15,505 nt of DNA from JBCBZH01 sp039815415 (lineage in GTDB: Bacteria; Bacteroidota; Rhodothermia; Rhodothermales; Rubricoccaceae), in the NCBI GenBank assembly GCA_039815415.1, contig JBCBZH010000076.1, positions 1 through 15,505 on the forward strand, read 5' to 3'. Position numbers and translations under genes: made by a program. Below the pieces are notes generated by a model. The model did no database searches and had not been told where the DNA came from. It saw only the letters and a list, made by a program, of their open reading frames with translations. Shown here piece after piece: positions 1-6,352 of this stretch. Position 1 is the first letter of the stretch. Each line of letters begins with the position of its first letter.

Positions 1-961
1 CGAGCGTCACCCCCGCCTCGATGGCCTTGTACATCAGTGCCGTGGCCTCGTCGATCATGCGCCGCGCAGCGGGCGTGGCGCTCAGGCCTGGCGCAGGCGC
101 GTCGAAGGGATAGGCCTGCATGAACGAGTCGTTGAACGTCATGTCGCGCGGCTGGATGAGGCGCAGGATCGCCGAGCCGCGCGCCGAGGTGAACTGCTCA
201 CGAACCAGCCGCCACTGGTCGATGATGGGCGGGAGCCATTGCCAGTGGCTGAAGCAGAATCCCAGCTCGCGGTTCATCAGCCACTCGGCGTAGGCCGGGC
301 CAAGCAAGTGCGAGGAGCGGACTTCCAGGTGGTAGGCCGGACCCTCCGGGACATCGGCAAAGAAGCGGTCCAGCTCGGCCACGAACTGCTCCGGCGGCGG
401 GCTCTCGCGAGCGCGCTCGTAGGGCTGCTCCACGATGATGCCCGCCAGCTTGACGCCGAGCTTGCTCATCGCAGGCTCCACGAAACGCGTCGTGAACGCG
501 CGGGCGTCGAGGAAGTCTGGATTGTCCACATAGACCGTGCGGCCGTCAGCGCGCTGGCGAACGCGTCTGGCAACGAACTGCTGCGGAGCCTTCAGCACGA
601 ACCGGGCGTTGTGAGGGGCGTGCTCTGCATAGTTCTCCAGCGTGAACAGGTTGGTGGATGGCTTCCCTGTGGCCTCGATCAACGGGCGGTAGTAGGTGAA
701 GTCAATCTCGAGTACGCCGAAGTGCAGGAAGTAATCCTCCACCGAGGCAATGGGCAGCAGCCGTTCTTCCACGCTCTCGGAGCCGACCTTCTTGCGCCGC
801 GTCTTGACCTCGCCCGCCCACACGTCGCGGGGGTAGATCTGGTCGATCCAGGCGGCGTAGCGGTCGCTGGCGGATCCGAAGTGGATCTGGTCGTGGATGC
901 GCCGGAGGTCGTAGCGATCCGCCTCGGTGCGGCGGTCCTCGATGGAGCGGGCGGCAGACAT
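1..961 (-). CDS. DUF72 (YecE-like) family protein, C-terminus cut by window edge
   Basis: About 320 residues are open from ATG at 961 to the window edge with no stop, so the 3' end is missing. The translation shows the DUF72 pattern: an aromatic 'YFLHFGVLEIDFTYYRPL' strand-helix near residue 79, 'RFVLKAPQQF' (the FxxK step of the TIM-barrel-like fold) near residue 119, and a late conserved 'ELGFCFSHWQW' stretch. DUF72 proteins have a TIM-barrel-like fold. Their biochemical function is not established. At over 320 residues it is longer than many members (about 240-300). It starts 2 bp after the stop codon of the upstream membrane protein, so the two are probably translationally coupled. There is no Shine-Dalgarno sequence. 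The family call is good; the function is unknown. Confidence 0.85.
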   Translation of the reverse strand, partial: MSAARSIEDRRTEADRYDLRRIHDQIHFGSASDRYAAWIDQIYPRDVWAGEVKTRRKKVGSESVEERLLPIASVEDYFLHFGVLEIDFTYYRPLIEATGKPSTNLFTLENYAEHAPHNARFVLKAPQQFVARRVRQRADGRTVYVDNPDFLDARAFTTRFVEPAMSKLGVKLAGIIVEQPYERARESPPPEQFVAELDRFFADVPEGPAYHLEVRSSHLLGPAYAEWLMNRELGFCFSHWQWLPPIIDQWRLVREQFTSARGSAILRLIQPRDMTFNDSFMQAYPFDAPAPGLSATPAARRMIDEATALMYKAIEAGVTL

Positions 962-963
962 GG

Positions 964-1989
964 CTACGAGCTGGCGGGAGGCGGGAGTGGCGTCGGGTCC
1001 GGCGGAGGCGTGTCGCCCATCAGGAGGGCGCGCACAGCCCGGCCTGCGACGAACAGGCCGATCACCAGCACGAGGTAGTACGCCAGGAATCGCCACGCGA
1101 TCAGCACCGGGCCGCCGTACCCATCGGGGAGTAGGGGCGCAAGAAAGAGCACAAAGAGGCCTTCGATGCCGCCCGAGCCGCCGGGCGTCGGCATGATGAG
1201 CCCGGACAGCCAGAGGCCCGCTGTGCGGAACACGAACAGCACAGGCCGAAGGTCCCGCGTGAAGCTCAGCGCGACGAGCAGCAGCACGCCATAGCGCGCC
1301 ATCCAGTAGAGGAGCGTGAAGGCGGCGCCTTTGAGGTAGAACGAAAGCGGCTGGCTGCGGAGGATCTGGGCTTGCTGCCGGAGCCGGGAGGCCTCATGCC
1401 GCACACGCGACTCGAAGCGCCGGAGCGGCTTCCATCGGACAATCCACGTCACGATGCGCCCGATGAGCTGTGGACGGACCAGCGTCGCGTAGGCGAAGAG
1501 TGTGATGTAGACCAGAAGCCCGCCGAGATAGAGTGCCACCGTGCCTACACCCACGGCGCCCAGACTGGTCGGGAAGACGGGGATCCAGACCGCAGCGACG
1601 TACATCGCGACGATGGCCGTCGCGTACCAGATCTGGTCCATCAGCATCGAGAAGAGCAGGATGGAGGTCACCTGCCCCAGCGCCAGCCCGTTCTCGCGTG
1701 CGATGAAGTAGGCCGCAAACGGCCCGCCTCCCACCGCCGATGGCGTCACCGCCGACATGAAATCCCATGTGAGCTGGCCCCGGACGCCGTCGCGGGCGCT
1801 GAGGGCGCCGTGCGAAATGTGCCGCAGCCGCAGCCCCCCCGTCACGATGTAGATCGCCAGCGCGAGGATCGCCAGCGCGAACACCGAGGGCCGGAACGTG
1901 TCACGGACGGCATCGAAGGCACCGGGCTCCCAGGTCCACCACAGCACGAGGCCCAACGCGCCGAGGCTGAGGCCGATGGGGAGCAGCAT
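964..1989 (-). CDS. UPF0104 / LPG-synthase transmembrane-domain (flippase-like) membrane protein
   Basis: This is a polytopic inner-membrane protein of 341 residues with about eight hydrophobic segments. It carries family landmarks: 'TPSAVGGGPFAAYF' near residue 84 and 'PTPGGSGGIEG' near residue 275, the glycine-rich loops of the LPG_synthase_TM/AglD-like family. Members include the membrane part of MprF and stand-alone proteins proposed to move or modify lipids; the substrate here cannot be told. The start is uncertain. ATG at 1989 opens directly into the first membrane helix. ATG at 2133 would add 48 Pro/Arg-rich residues but leave only 15 bp to the divergent acyltransferase gene, so 1989 is preferred. 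The stop lies 2 bp before the DUF72 gene, suggesting one operon. The C-terminus is a Pro-rich tail (DTPPPDPTPLPPP). Confidence 0.85.
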   Translation of the reverse strand: MLLPIGLSLGALGLVLWWTWEPGAFDAVRDTFRPSVFALAILALAIYIVTGGLRLRHISHGALSARDGVRGQLTWDFMSAVTPSAVGGGPFAAYFIARENGLALGQVTSILLFSMLMDQIWYATAIVAMYVAAVWIPVFPTSLGAVGVGTVALYLGGLLVYITLFAYATLVRPQLIGRIVTWIVRWKPLRRFESRVRHEASRLRQQAQILRSQPLSFYLKGAAFTLLYWMARYGVLLLVALSFTRDLRPVLFVFRTAGLWLSGLIMPTPGGSGGIEGLFVLFLAPLLPDGYGGPVLIAWRFLAYYLVLVIGLFVAGRAVRALLMGDTPPPDPTPLPPPASS

Positions 1990-2148
1990 GTCCCGAACAC
2001 GGACGCGGCGGCTCGGTGAGGGCGCGGTGGGTTGTGGGGCAGAGTCCAGGGAGGGGGGAGGCGGTCGATGGCGGGAAAAGCTACGGGGCTGGAGGCATCG
2101 TCGCTTTGCCCGCTCGGCCCTACGTTGCGGCATCGCCAGCCCGATCCC
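1990..2148. promoter_or_regulatory. Divergent intergenic region between flippase-like and acyltransferase genes
   Basis: If the flippase-like gene starts at 1989, these 159 bp separate two divergent genes and must hold both promoters. No convincing -10/-35 or Bacteroidota-type TTTG/TAnnTTTG pair could be assigned. The region is purine-rich on the plus strand around 2040-2080. It contains the iterated motif variant TCGCCAGCCCGA at 2133-2144, just five bases before the plus-strand start codon. Confidence 0.35.
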
Positions 2149-3300
2149 ATGTCCGCCTCTTCCGGTCGCCTCGTCTCCCTCGATGTCTTTCGCGGGCTGA
2201 CGATTCTGCTGATGATCCTCGTCAACAACCCGGGGACGTGGAGTGCCATCTACCCGCCCCTGCGGCACGCTGAGTGGCACGGCTGGACGCCGACCGATCT
2301 CGTCTTCCCGTTTTTCCTGTTCATCGTCGGCGTGGCGATTCCGCTGGCGTTCTCGAAGCGCCTGGCGCGGGGCGTGTCGCGAAGCGAGCTGGTGCGAAAG
2401 ACCGTCAAGCGCGCACTCGTTCTCTTTCTGCTGGGCCTCGGGCTGGCCTTCTACTCGAAGGGATGGCGGTGGATTGCGGGCGAGGGGCTGGACCTGACAG
2501 ATCTCCGCATCATGGGTGTGCTGCAGCGGATCGCGCTGTGCTACCTCGCCGCGTCGCTGCTGTACCTGTTCGCCAGTTCGAAGACGTGGCTGGGCCTCGG
2601 GCTGGCGATCCTTCTCGGCTACTGGGCGGTGATGGTGTGGGTGCCGGTGCCGGGCGTCGGGGCCGGTCAGCTCGATGTGCCAGAGGACACGCTAGCGGCG
2701 TTCGTGGATCGGGCGCTGCTCGGGACGCACCTGTGGGCCGGAGCCGGAGGCCTGTGGGACCCCGAAGGTGTGCTGAGCACCTTCCCGGCCATCGTGACCA
2801 CCCTGCTCGGAATGCTCGCCGGAACGTGGTTCCTGCGCGACGAGCTGGCACCGGAGACCCGGACCCTCTGGCTGCTGGTGGCGGGCGTCGTGCTGTCGGC
2901 CCTCGGCGGTGCGTGGGGCTGGGTGTTCCCCGTCAACAAGGCGCTCTGGACCAGCTCGTACGTGCTGCTGACCGGCGGCTTCGCCTTCAGTGCACTCGGC
3001 GTGTGCTACTGGGTCGCCGACGTTCGCAAGCAGCGAGGCTGGACGCCTCCGTTCGTCGCCTACGGGGTCAATGCCTTGCTGGTCTTCGTGGGAAGCAGCC
3101 TGCTGGCCCAGACCCTGATCCGGATTCGTGTTCCGCACAGTGGCGGGACGACCTCTCTGCAGTCCTGGATCTACCAGACCGTCTTTGCGCCGCTCGGTCC
3201 TCCCGAACTCACCTCGCTGCTCTACGCGTTGGTGTGGATCGGGGGCTGGTTCCTGTTGCTGTGGGTGCTCTACAAGCGCAACATCATCTGGAAGGTGTAA
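2149..3300 (+). CDS. NagX/HGSNAT-like membrane acyltransferase (DUF5009 type)
   Basis: A 383-residue multi-spanning membrane protein. The N-terminus 'RLVSLDVFRGLTI' followed by 'HAEWHGWTPTDLVFPFF' is the signature of the heparan-alpha-glucosaminide N-acetyltransferase-like (HGSNAT/NagX/DUF5009) family. His40 and His44 are candidates for the acetyl-carrying histidine. These proteins move an acetyl group from cytoplasmic acetyl-CoA across the membrane to an amino sugar. In Bacteroidota the homologue often sits among glycan-use genes. About ten membrane helices can be seen and the protein ends in the basic 'YKRNIIWKV'. The upstream in-frame extension to 2032 is low-complexity and was not used; ATG at 2149 matches where family similarity begins. 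A 12-bp inverted repeat follows the stop. The exact substrate is inference. Confidence 0.88.
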   Translation: MSASSGRLVSLDVFRGLTILLMILVNNPGTWSAIYPPLRHAEWHGWTPTDLVFPFFLFIVGVAIPLAFSKRLARGVSRSELVRKTVKRALVLFLLGLGLAFYSKGWRWIAGEGLDLTDLRIMGVLQRIALCYLAASLLYLFASSKTWLGLGLAILLGYWAVMVWVPVPGVGAGQLDVPEDTLAAFVDRALLGTHLWAGAGGLWDPEGVLSTFPAIVTTLLGMLAGTWFLRDELAPETRTLWLLVAGVVLSALGGAWGWVFPVNKALWTSSYVLLTGGFAFSALGVCYWVADVRKQRGWTPPFVAYGVNALLVFVGSSLLAQTLIRIRVPHSGGTTSLQSWIYQTVFAPLGPPELTSLLYALVWIGGWFLLLWVLYKRNIIWKV

Positions 3301-3317
3301 GCAGCTGGAGGGATGCA

Positions 3318-3360
3318 GGATGAGAGAGGGATTGAGGCATGTGGATTTCCTCTCTCATCC
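3318..3360 (+). terminator. Perfect 12-bp inverted repeat after the acyltransferase gene
   Basis: GGATGAGAGAGG (3318-3329) pairs exactly with CCTCTCTCATCC (3349-3360) around a 19-nt loop, 17 bp after the stop codon. A second copy of CATCCCTCTA at 3378-3387 repeats the right-arm flank (3355-3364). There is no T-run behind the stem, so intrinsic termination is only a suggestion. It could also be an mRNA-processing or stability hairpin between two genes of one transcript. Confidence 0.5.
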
Positions 3361-3414
3361 CTCTATCCCAAATCGCCCATCCCTCTAGCCATTCACGCTA
3401 CCTTCTCGAACCCC

Positions 3415-3426
3415 TCGCCAGCTCGA
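3415..3426. repeat. Iterated 12-mer, exact copy at the GMC gene start
   Basis: TCGCCAGCTCGA, the last A being the first base of the ATG. One of seven exact copies in the window; the others are at 6152, 6266, 6939, 8161, 12716 and 14740 (all as TCGAGCTGGCGA on the plus strand). Confidence 0.85.
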
Positions 3427-5159
3427 TGCCCATGCAGATCCTTGAACCCACGGAGACTTACGACGTGTGCATCGTGGGGTCCGGCGCGGGCGGCAGCATG
3501 GCCGCGAAGGTGCTGTGCGAGGCGGGAGCGAAGGTGGTGCTTCTGGAAGCTGGAGGCGAGTGGACGATCGAGAACGACGCGGAGATGCTGACGTGGAACT
3601 ACGAGTCGCCCCGGCGCGGCGCGGGAACCACCGAGCGGCCCTTCGGCGAGTTCGATGCCTGCGACGGCGGCTGGCAGATCGACGGTGAGCCGTACGAGGC
3701 GGTGGAGGGGACCGACTGGCGCTGGTGGCGCGCGCGGATGCTGGGCGGGCGCACCAATCACTGGGGCCGCATCTCGCTCCGCTTCGGCCCGGACGATTTC
3801 AAAGGCAAGACCCTCGACGGCTACGGCGACGACTGGCCGATCACCTACGACGACATCGCACCGTACTACGACAAGGTGGACGAGCTGGTGGGCATCTTCG
3901 GCAACCGCGATGGATTCCACAACGAGCCCGACGGCCAGTTTCTGCCGCCACCCGAGCCCCGGTGCCACGAGAAGCTGGTCCAGAAGGGTGCGGCCTCCAT
4001 CGGGATTCCCGTGCTGGCGTCGCGGCTATCCATCCTTACGAAGCCCATGAACGGGCGCGCAGCGTGCCACTACTGCGGCCAGTGCAATCGAGGCTGCTCG
4101 GTCGGGGCCAACTTTTCCGCTGGGCGCGTGCTTCTGGAGCCTGCGATGGCGACGGGCAACCTGACGCTCGTGCTGCACGCGATGGCCCGCGAGGTGGTGA
4201 CCGATGACGAGGGCCGCGCGACGGGCGTCTCGTTCGTGGATACCCAGACGATGCAGGAACAGCAGGTGCGCGCGAAGATCGTGGTGCTGGCCGCCAGCGC
4301 ATGCGAGTCGGCACGGTTGCTCCTCAACTCCACCAGCTCGAGGCACCCCAACGGGCTGGCGAACTCATCAGGCGTGGTGGGCAAGTACCTGATGGATACC
4401 GTTGGCGCGTCGATGGGGGCGTTTGTGCCTGCACTGGCCGGGATGCCTCCGCACAACGGCGATGGTGTAGGAGGCATGCACATCTACATCCCGTGGTGGC
4501 TGCATGACCAGCACGCTTCGCTCGGCTTTCCCCGCGGCTACCACTTCGAGACCTGGGGCGGGCGTGGGATGCCGGGGTATGGCTTTATGGGAGGGATCCA
4601 GGGACTCAACGGGAAATACGGCCAGGGCGACCGGCCCCGAGGCGGCGGTGGCTACGGCACCATGCTGAAAGACGACTATCGCTATTTCTATGGCGCGTAC
4701 GTCGGTTTCAGTGGGCGGGGAGAGATGATCGCTCGCGAAGACAACCTCTGCGAGATTGACCCGACCAAGGTGGACCGCTACGGCATCCCCACGCTCCGGT
4801 TCGACGTGACGTGGAGCGATGCCGAGCTGCAACAGGCGCGACACATGCAGATGGCCGGGCGCGAACTGCTGGAGTCCATCGGCGGCGAGATCGACGACCC
4901 GCCGGGCGCCGACCGGGATTATGGGATCTCAAAGCCCGGCGAGATCATCCACGAAGCTGGATGTGTCCGCATGGGCGATGACCCGGCGACCTCAGCCCTG
5001 AACGGCTTCTGCCAGGCTCACGACGTGGACAATGTGTTCGTGGTGGATGCGGCAAACTTCGTCTCCCAGCCGCACAAGAACACCACCTGGACGATCCTCG
5101 CCCTCTCGTGGCGGGCGGCGGAGTACATCATCGATCAGCGCAGCCAGTTGAATATCTAG
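3426..5159 (+). CDS. GMC-family FAD-dependent oxidoreductase (gluconate/glucoside dehydrogenase-like large subunit)
   Basis: A 577-residue flavoprotein that oxidises an alcohol group, most likely on a sugar or sugar acid. The Rossmann motif GSGAGG lies at residues 18-23, with the ribose-binding Glu41 in 'VVLLEAGG'. 'HWGRISLRF' and 'DDWPITYDDIAPYYD' are typical of the gluconate 2-dehydrogenase/glucoside 3-dehydrogenase branch. A Cys-rich segment (CHYCGQCNRGC) is also present. The C-terminal GMC domain has His509 in 'HEAGCVRMG' and His550/Asn552 in 'PHKNTTW', the active-site pair. There is no signal peptide, so export would depend on the Tat-targeted partner encoded downstream. ATG at 3426 was chosen because the 29 residues before it lack family similarity; ATG 3432 is also possible. 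The iterated 12-mer abuts the start codon. Confidence 0.92.
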   Translation: MPMQILEPTETYDVCIVGSGAGGSMAAKVLCEAGAKVVLLEAGGEWTIENDAEMLTWNYESPRRGAGTTERPFGEFDACDGGWQIDGEPYEAVEGTDWRWWRARMLGGRTNHWGRISLRFGPDDFKGKTLDGYGDDWPITYDDIAPYYDKVDELVGIFGNRDGFHNEPDGQFLPPPEPRCHEKLVQKGAASIGIPVLASRLSILTKPMNGRAACHYCGQCNRGCSVGANFSAGRVLLEPAMATGNLTLVLHAMAREVVTDDEGRATGVSFVDTQTMQEQQVRAKIVVLAASACESARLLLNSTSSRHPNGLANSSGVVGKYLMDTVGASMGAFVPALAGMPPHNGDGVGGMHIYIPWWLHDQHASLGFPRGYHFETWGGRGMPGYGFMGGIQGLNGKYGQGDRPRGGGGYGTMLKDDYRYFYGAYVGFSGRGEMIAREDNLCEIDPTKVDRYGIPTLRFDVTWSDAELQQARHMQMAGRELLESIGGEIDDPPGADRDYGISKPGEIIHEAGCVRMGDDPATSALNGFCQAHDVDNVFVVDAANFVSQPHKNTTWTILALSWRAAEYIIDQRSQLNI

Positions 5160-5183
5160 CACAGTAGACGTTGAGAGGGGAGA

Positions 5184-5231
5184 GTCGCCAGCTCGTTGGT
5201 GTCCTTCTCGCTTTCTCATCGAGCTGGTGAC
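5184..5231 (+). terminator. Stem-loop built from two inverted copies of the iterated 12-mer
   Basis: GTCGCCAGCTCG (5184-5195) pairs with CGAGCTGGTGAC (5220-5231), with one G/A difference, across a 24-nt loop. It lies 24 bp after the GMC oxidoreductase stop codon. No poly-T follows. The position just behind a stop fits a terminator or a 3'-end-protecting hairpin, but transcription may continue to the subunit 3 gene. Confidence 0.45.
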
Positions 5232-5269
5232 ATCCAATGGGCCCTTCATTAGTGACCCGTTCCTCCCCG

Positions 5270-5348
5270 CCGTCATCCCTGCGCAGGCAGGGATCCACGG
5301 ACAAGCACTCTGCTGCCATGTGGATTCCTGCTTTCGCAGGAATGACGG
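5270..5348. repeat. REP-like inverted repeat (GTCATTCCTGC family), 79 bp
   Basis: Two 29-nt arms (5270-5298 and the reverse complement of 5320-5348) match at 25 of 29 positions. Each arm is itself a hairpin with a 7-bp stem and 4-nt loop: TCCCTGC/GCAGGGA on the left and TTCCTGC/GCAGGAA around a GAAA loop on the right. The stem difference is a compensated base-pair change (C-G versus T-A), which points to selection on the fold. The core resembles widely distributed short repeats beginning GTCATTCC (REP/NEMIS-like). It lies between two functionally linked genes. Confidence 0.8.
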
Positions 5349-5413
5349 CAAGAGTGATGGTTATGATCTCTCTGAGGCCTACTGCGTAGCCCATCGTCCA
5401 AGACCACAACCTG

Positions 5414-6055
5414 ATGCCGGATTCTCCTGTCGGACCTCTCTCGCGCCGCGATGCGTTGCGGCTCCTCGCGGTCTCTGCCGCCGCCCCCGCTCTGATCTCG
5501 GGGTGCCAGACGGCCGAGGAGCACGCGGTGGCCCAGCATGCGGCCCGGCGCGCCACTGGCGAGCTGGCGCCCGCCATCGGTGCCGAGCCGGGGTTTTTCA
5601 CCGAGGCCGAGTTTGAGACGGTCAAGATGTTGGCGGACTACATCCTGCCTGAAGATGACAGCGGCCCCAGCGCTGGCGAATCCGGAGTGCCGGAGTTCAT
5701 CGACCACGTAATGACAGACGAGCTTCTCGGCGACCCGACCAGTCGCCAGACGACCATGCGTGGCGGGCTGGCGTGGCTCAACACGCAGTGCCTTCGTACG
5801 TACGGACAGCCCTTCACCGGCTGCACCGACGCGCAGCGCCGCGAGATGCTCGACCGCATTGCCTACCCCGAGGATTTTGTGCCGGCAGACGCGCCCGGCG
5901 TCTCTTTTTTCAGCCGGATGCGCGACTACACAGCGATGGGCTACTTTTCAGCTCCGGCAGGCATCGCGTCGATTGGATACATCGGCAACGTGGCTGTCTC
6001 GGAATGGACCGGCTGTCCAGGCGAGGTCCTTGAACACATCGGGCTCACAGCCTGA
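5414..6055 (+). CDS. Gluconate 2-dehydrogenase subunit 3-like Tat lipoprotein
   Basis: A 213-residue small partner of the GMC oxidoreductase upstream. The N-terminus carries a twin-arginine motif (SRRDALRLL, residues 10-18), a short hydrophobic stretch, and a lipobox ending at Cys31 (LISGC), so the protein should be exported folded by Tat and lipid-anchored. The mature part has the family features 'FFTEAEFETVKMLADYILPEDDSGPSA' and 'GVPEFIDHVM' (residues 56-95), then a C-terminal 'YFSAPAGIASIGYIGN'. This family pairs with GMC catalytic subunits, which lack their own signal and are carried along. In many genomes the small subunit gene precedes the large one; here it follows after 254 bp filled with repeats. 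No cytochrome subunit is encoded nearby. Confidence 0.88.
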   Translation: MPDSPVGPLSRRDALRLLAVSAAAPALISGCQTAEEHAVAQHAARRATGELAPAIGAEPGFFTEAEFETVKMLADYILPEDDSGPSAGESGVPEFIDHVMTDELLGDPTSRQTTMRGGLAWLNTQCLRTYGQPFTGCTDAQRREMLDRIAYPEDFVPADAPGVSFFSRMRDYTAMGYFSAPAGIASIGYIGNVAVSEWTGCPGEVLEHIGLTA

Positions 6056-6128
6056 TTCCGCGCCGCGTCGGACTTAGCGTGCTCCTCTGGTGAGAGCTTC
6101 CAAGTCTGGCGCGGCGTTGTTGTGTTGA

Positions 6129-6164
6129 ATCACCAGCTCGAGGCATCCGGATCGAGCTGGCGAT
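6129..6164 (+). terminator. Intergenic stem-loop from paired 12-mers, after the subunit 3 gene
   Basis: ATCACCAGCTCGA (6129-6141) and TCGAGCTGGCGAT (6152-6164) form a 13-bp stem with one mismatch and a 10-nt loop. It sits 73 bp downstream of the stop codon, in a convergent gap where a terminator is expected. There is no T-tract. It is the clearest inverted pair of the iterated motif. Confidence 0.5.
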
Positions 6165-6198
6165 GCATCCGTTACTTCAGGCAGCGCTCTTCGATTCA

Positions 6199-6320
6199 TG
6201 TCATCCTGAGCCCGCTCGCCAGAGGCGGCGGAGCGAAGGATCTGGTCGCGTGGCAGCGTTTCGTCTCGAGCTGGCGAGACGATGGGCCACCGAGATTCTT
6301 CGCTGACGCTCAGAATGACA
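6199..6320. repeat. Second inverted-repeat element (TGTCATCCTGAGC ... GCTCAGAATGACA)
   Basis: The left end TGTCATCCTGAGC (6199-6211) with GAGCGAAGGATCT (6231-6243) is mirrored by the right end at 6293-6320, whose reverse complement begins TGTCATTCTGAGC and ends GCGAAGAATCT. Each end can fold on itself (TCCT with AGGA, TTCT with AGAA), again with compensating differences. In the middle, TCGTCTCG (6261-6268) and CGAGACGA (6275-6282) make a perfect 8-bp stem whose loop region is the iterated 12-mer. The left end carries about 20 extra GC-rich bases. This type of TCATCCTGAG/GAAGGATCT repeat is familiar from several phyla. It encodes nothing. Confidence 0.75.
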
Positions 6321-6352
6321 GATGTTGGAGGAGAAGAGCAAAAGCCTGAGCC

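Larger units (their letters stand above)
6056..6352. other. Non-coding convergent intergenic region
   Basis: These 297 bp lie between two convergent stop codons. They hold the 6129-6164 stem-loop and the 6199-6320 inverted-repeat element, with three copies of the iterated 12-mer (6130, 6152, 6266). No credible open reading frame was found; small frames across it read through the repeats. Confidence 0.7.

Noticed and set aside
239..1078. Long plus-strand open frame of 279 codons
   Set aside because: It lies antisense to the DUF72 gene, has no recognisable motif, and its composition is that of a high-GC shadow frame.
5270..6320. CRISPR array or insertion sequence
   Set aside because: There are no regularly spaced direct repeats, and no transposase frame; the repeats are palindromic and non-coding.
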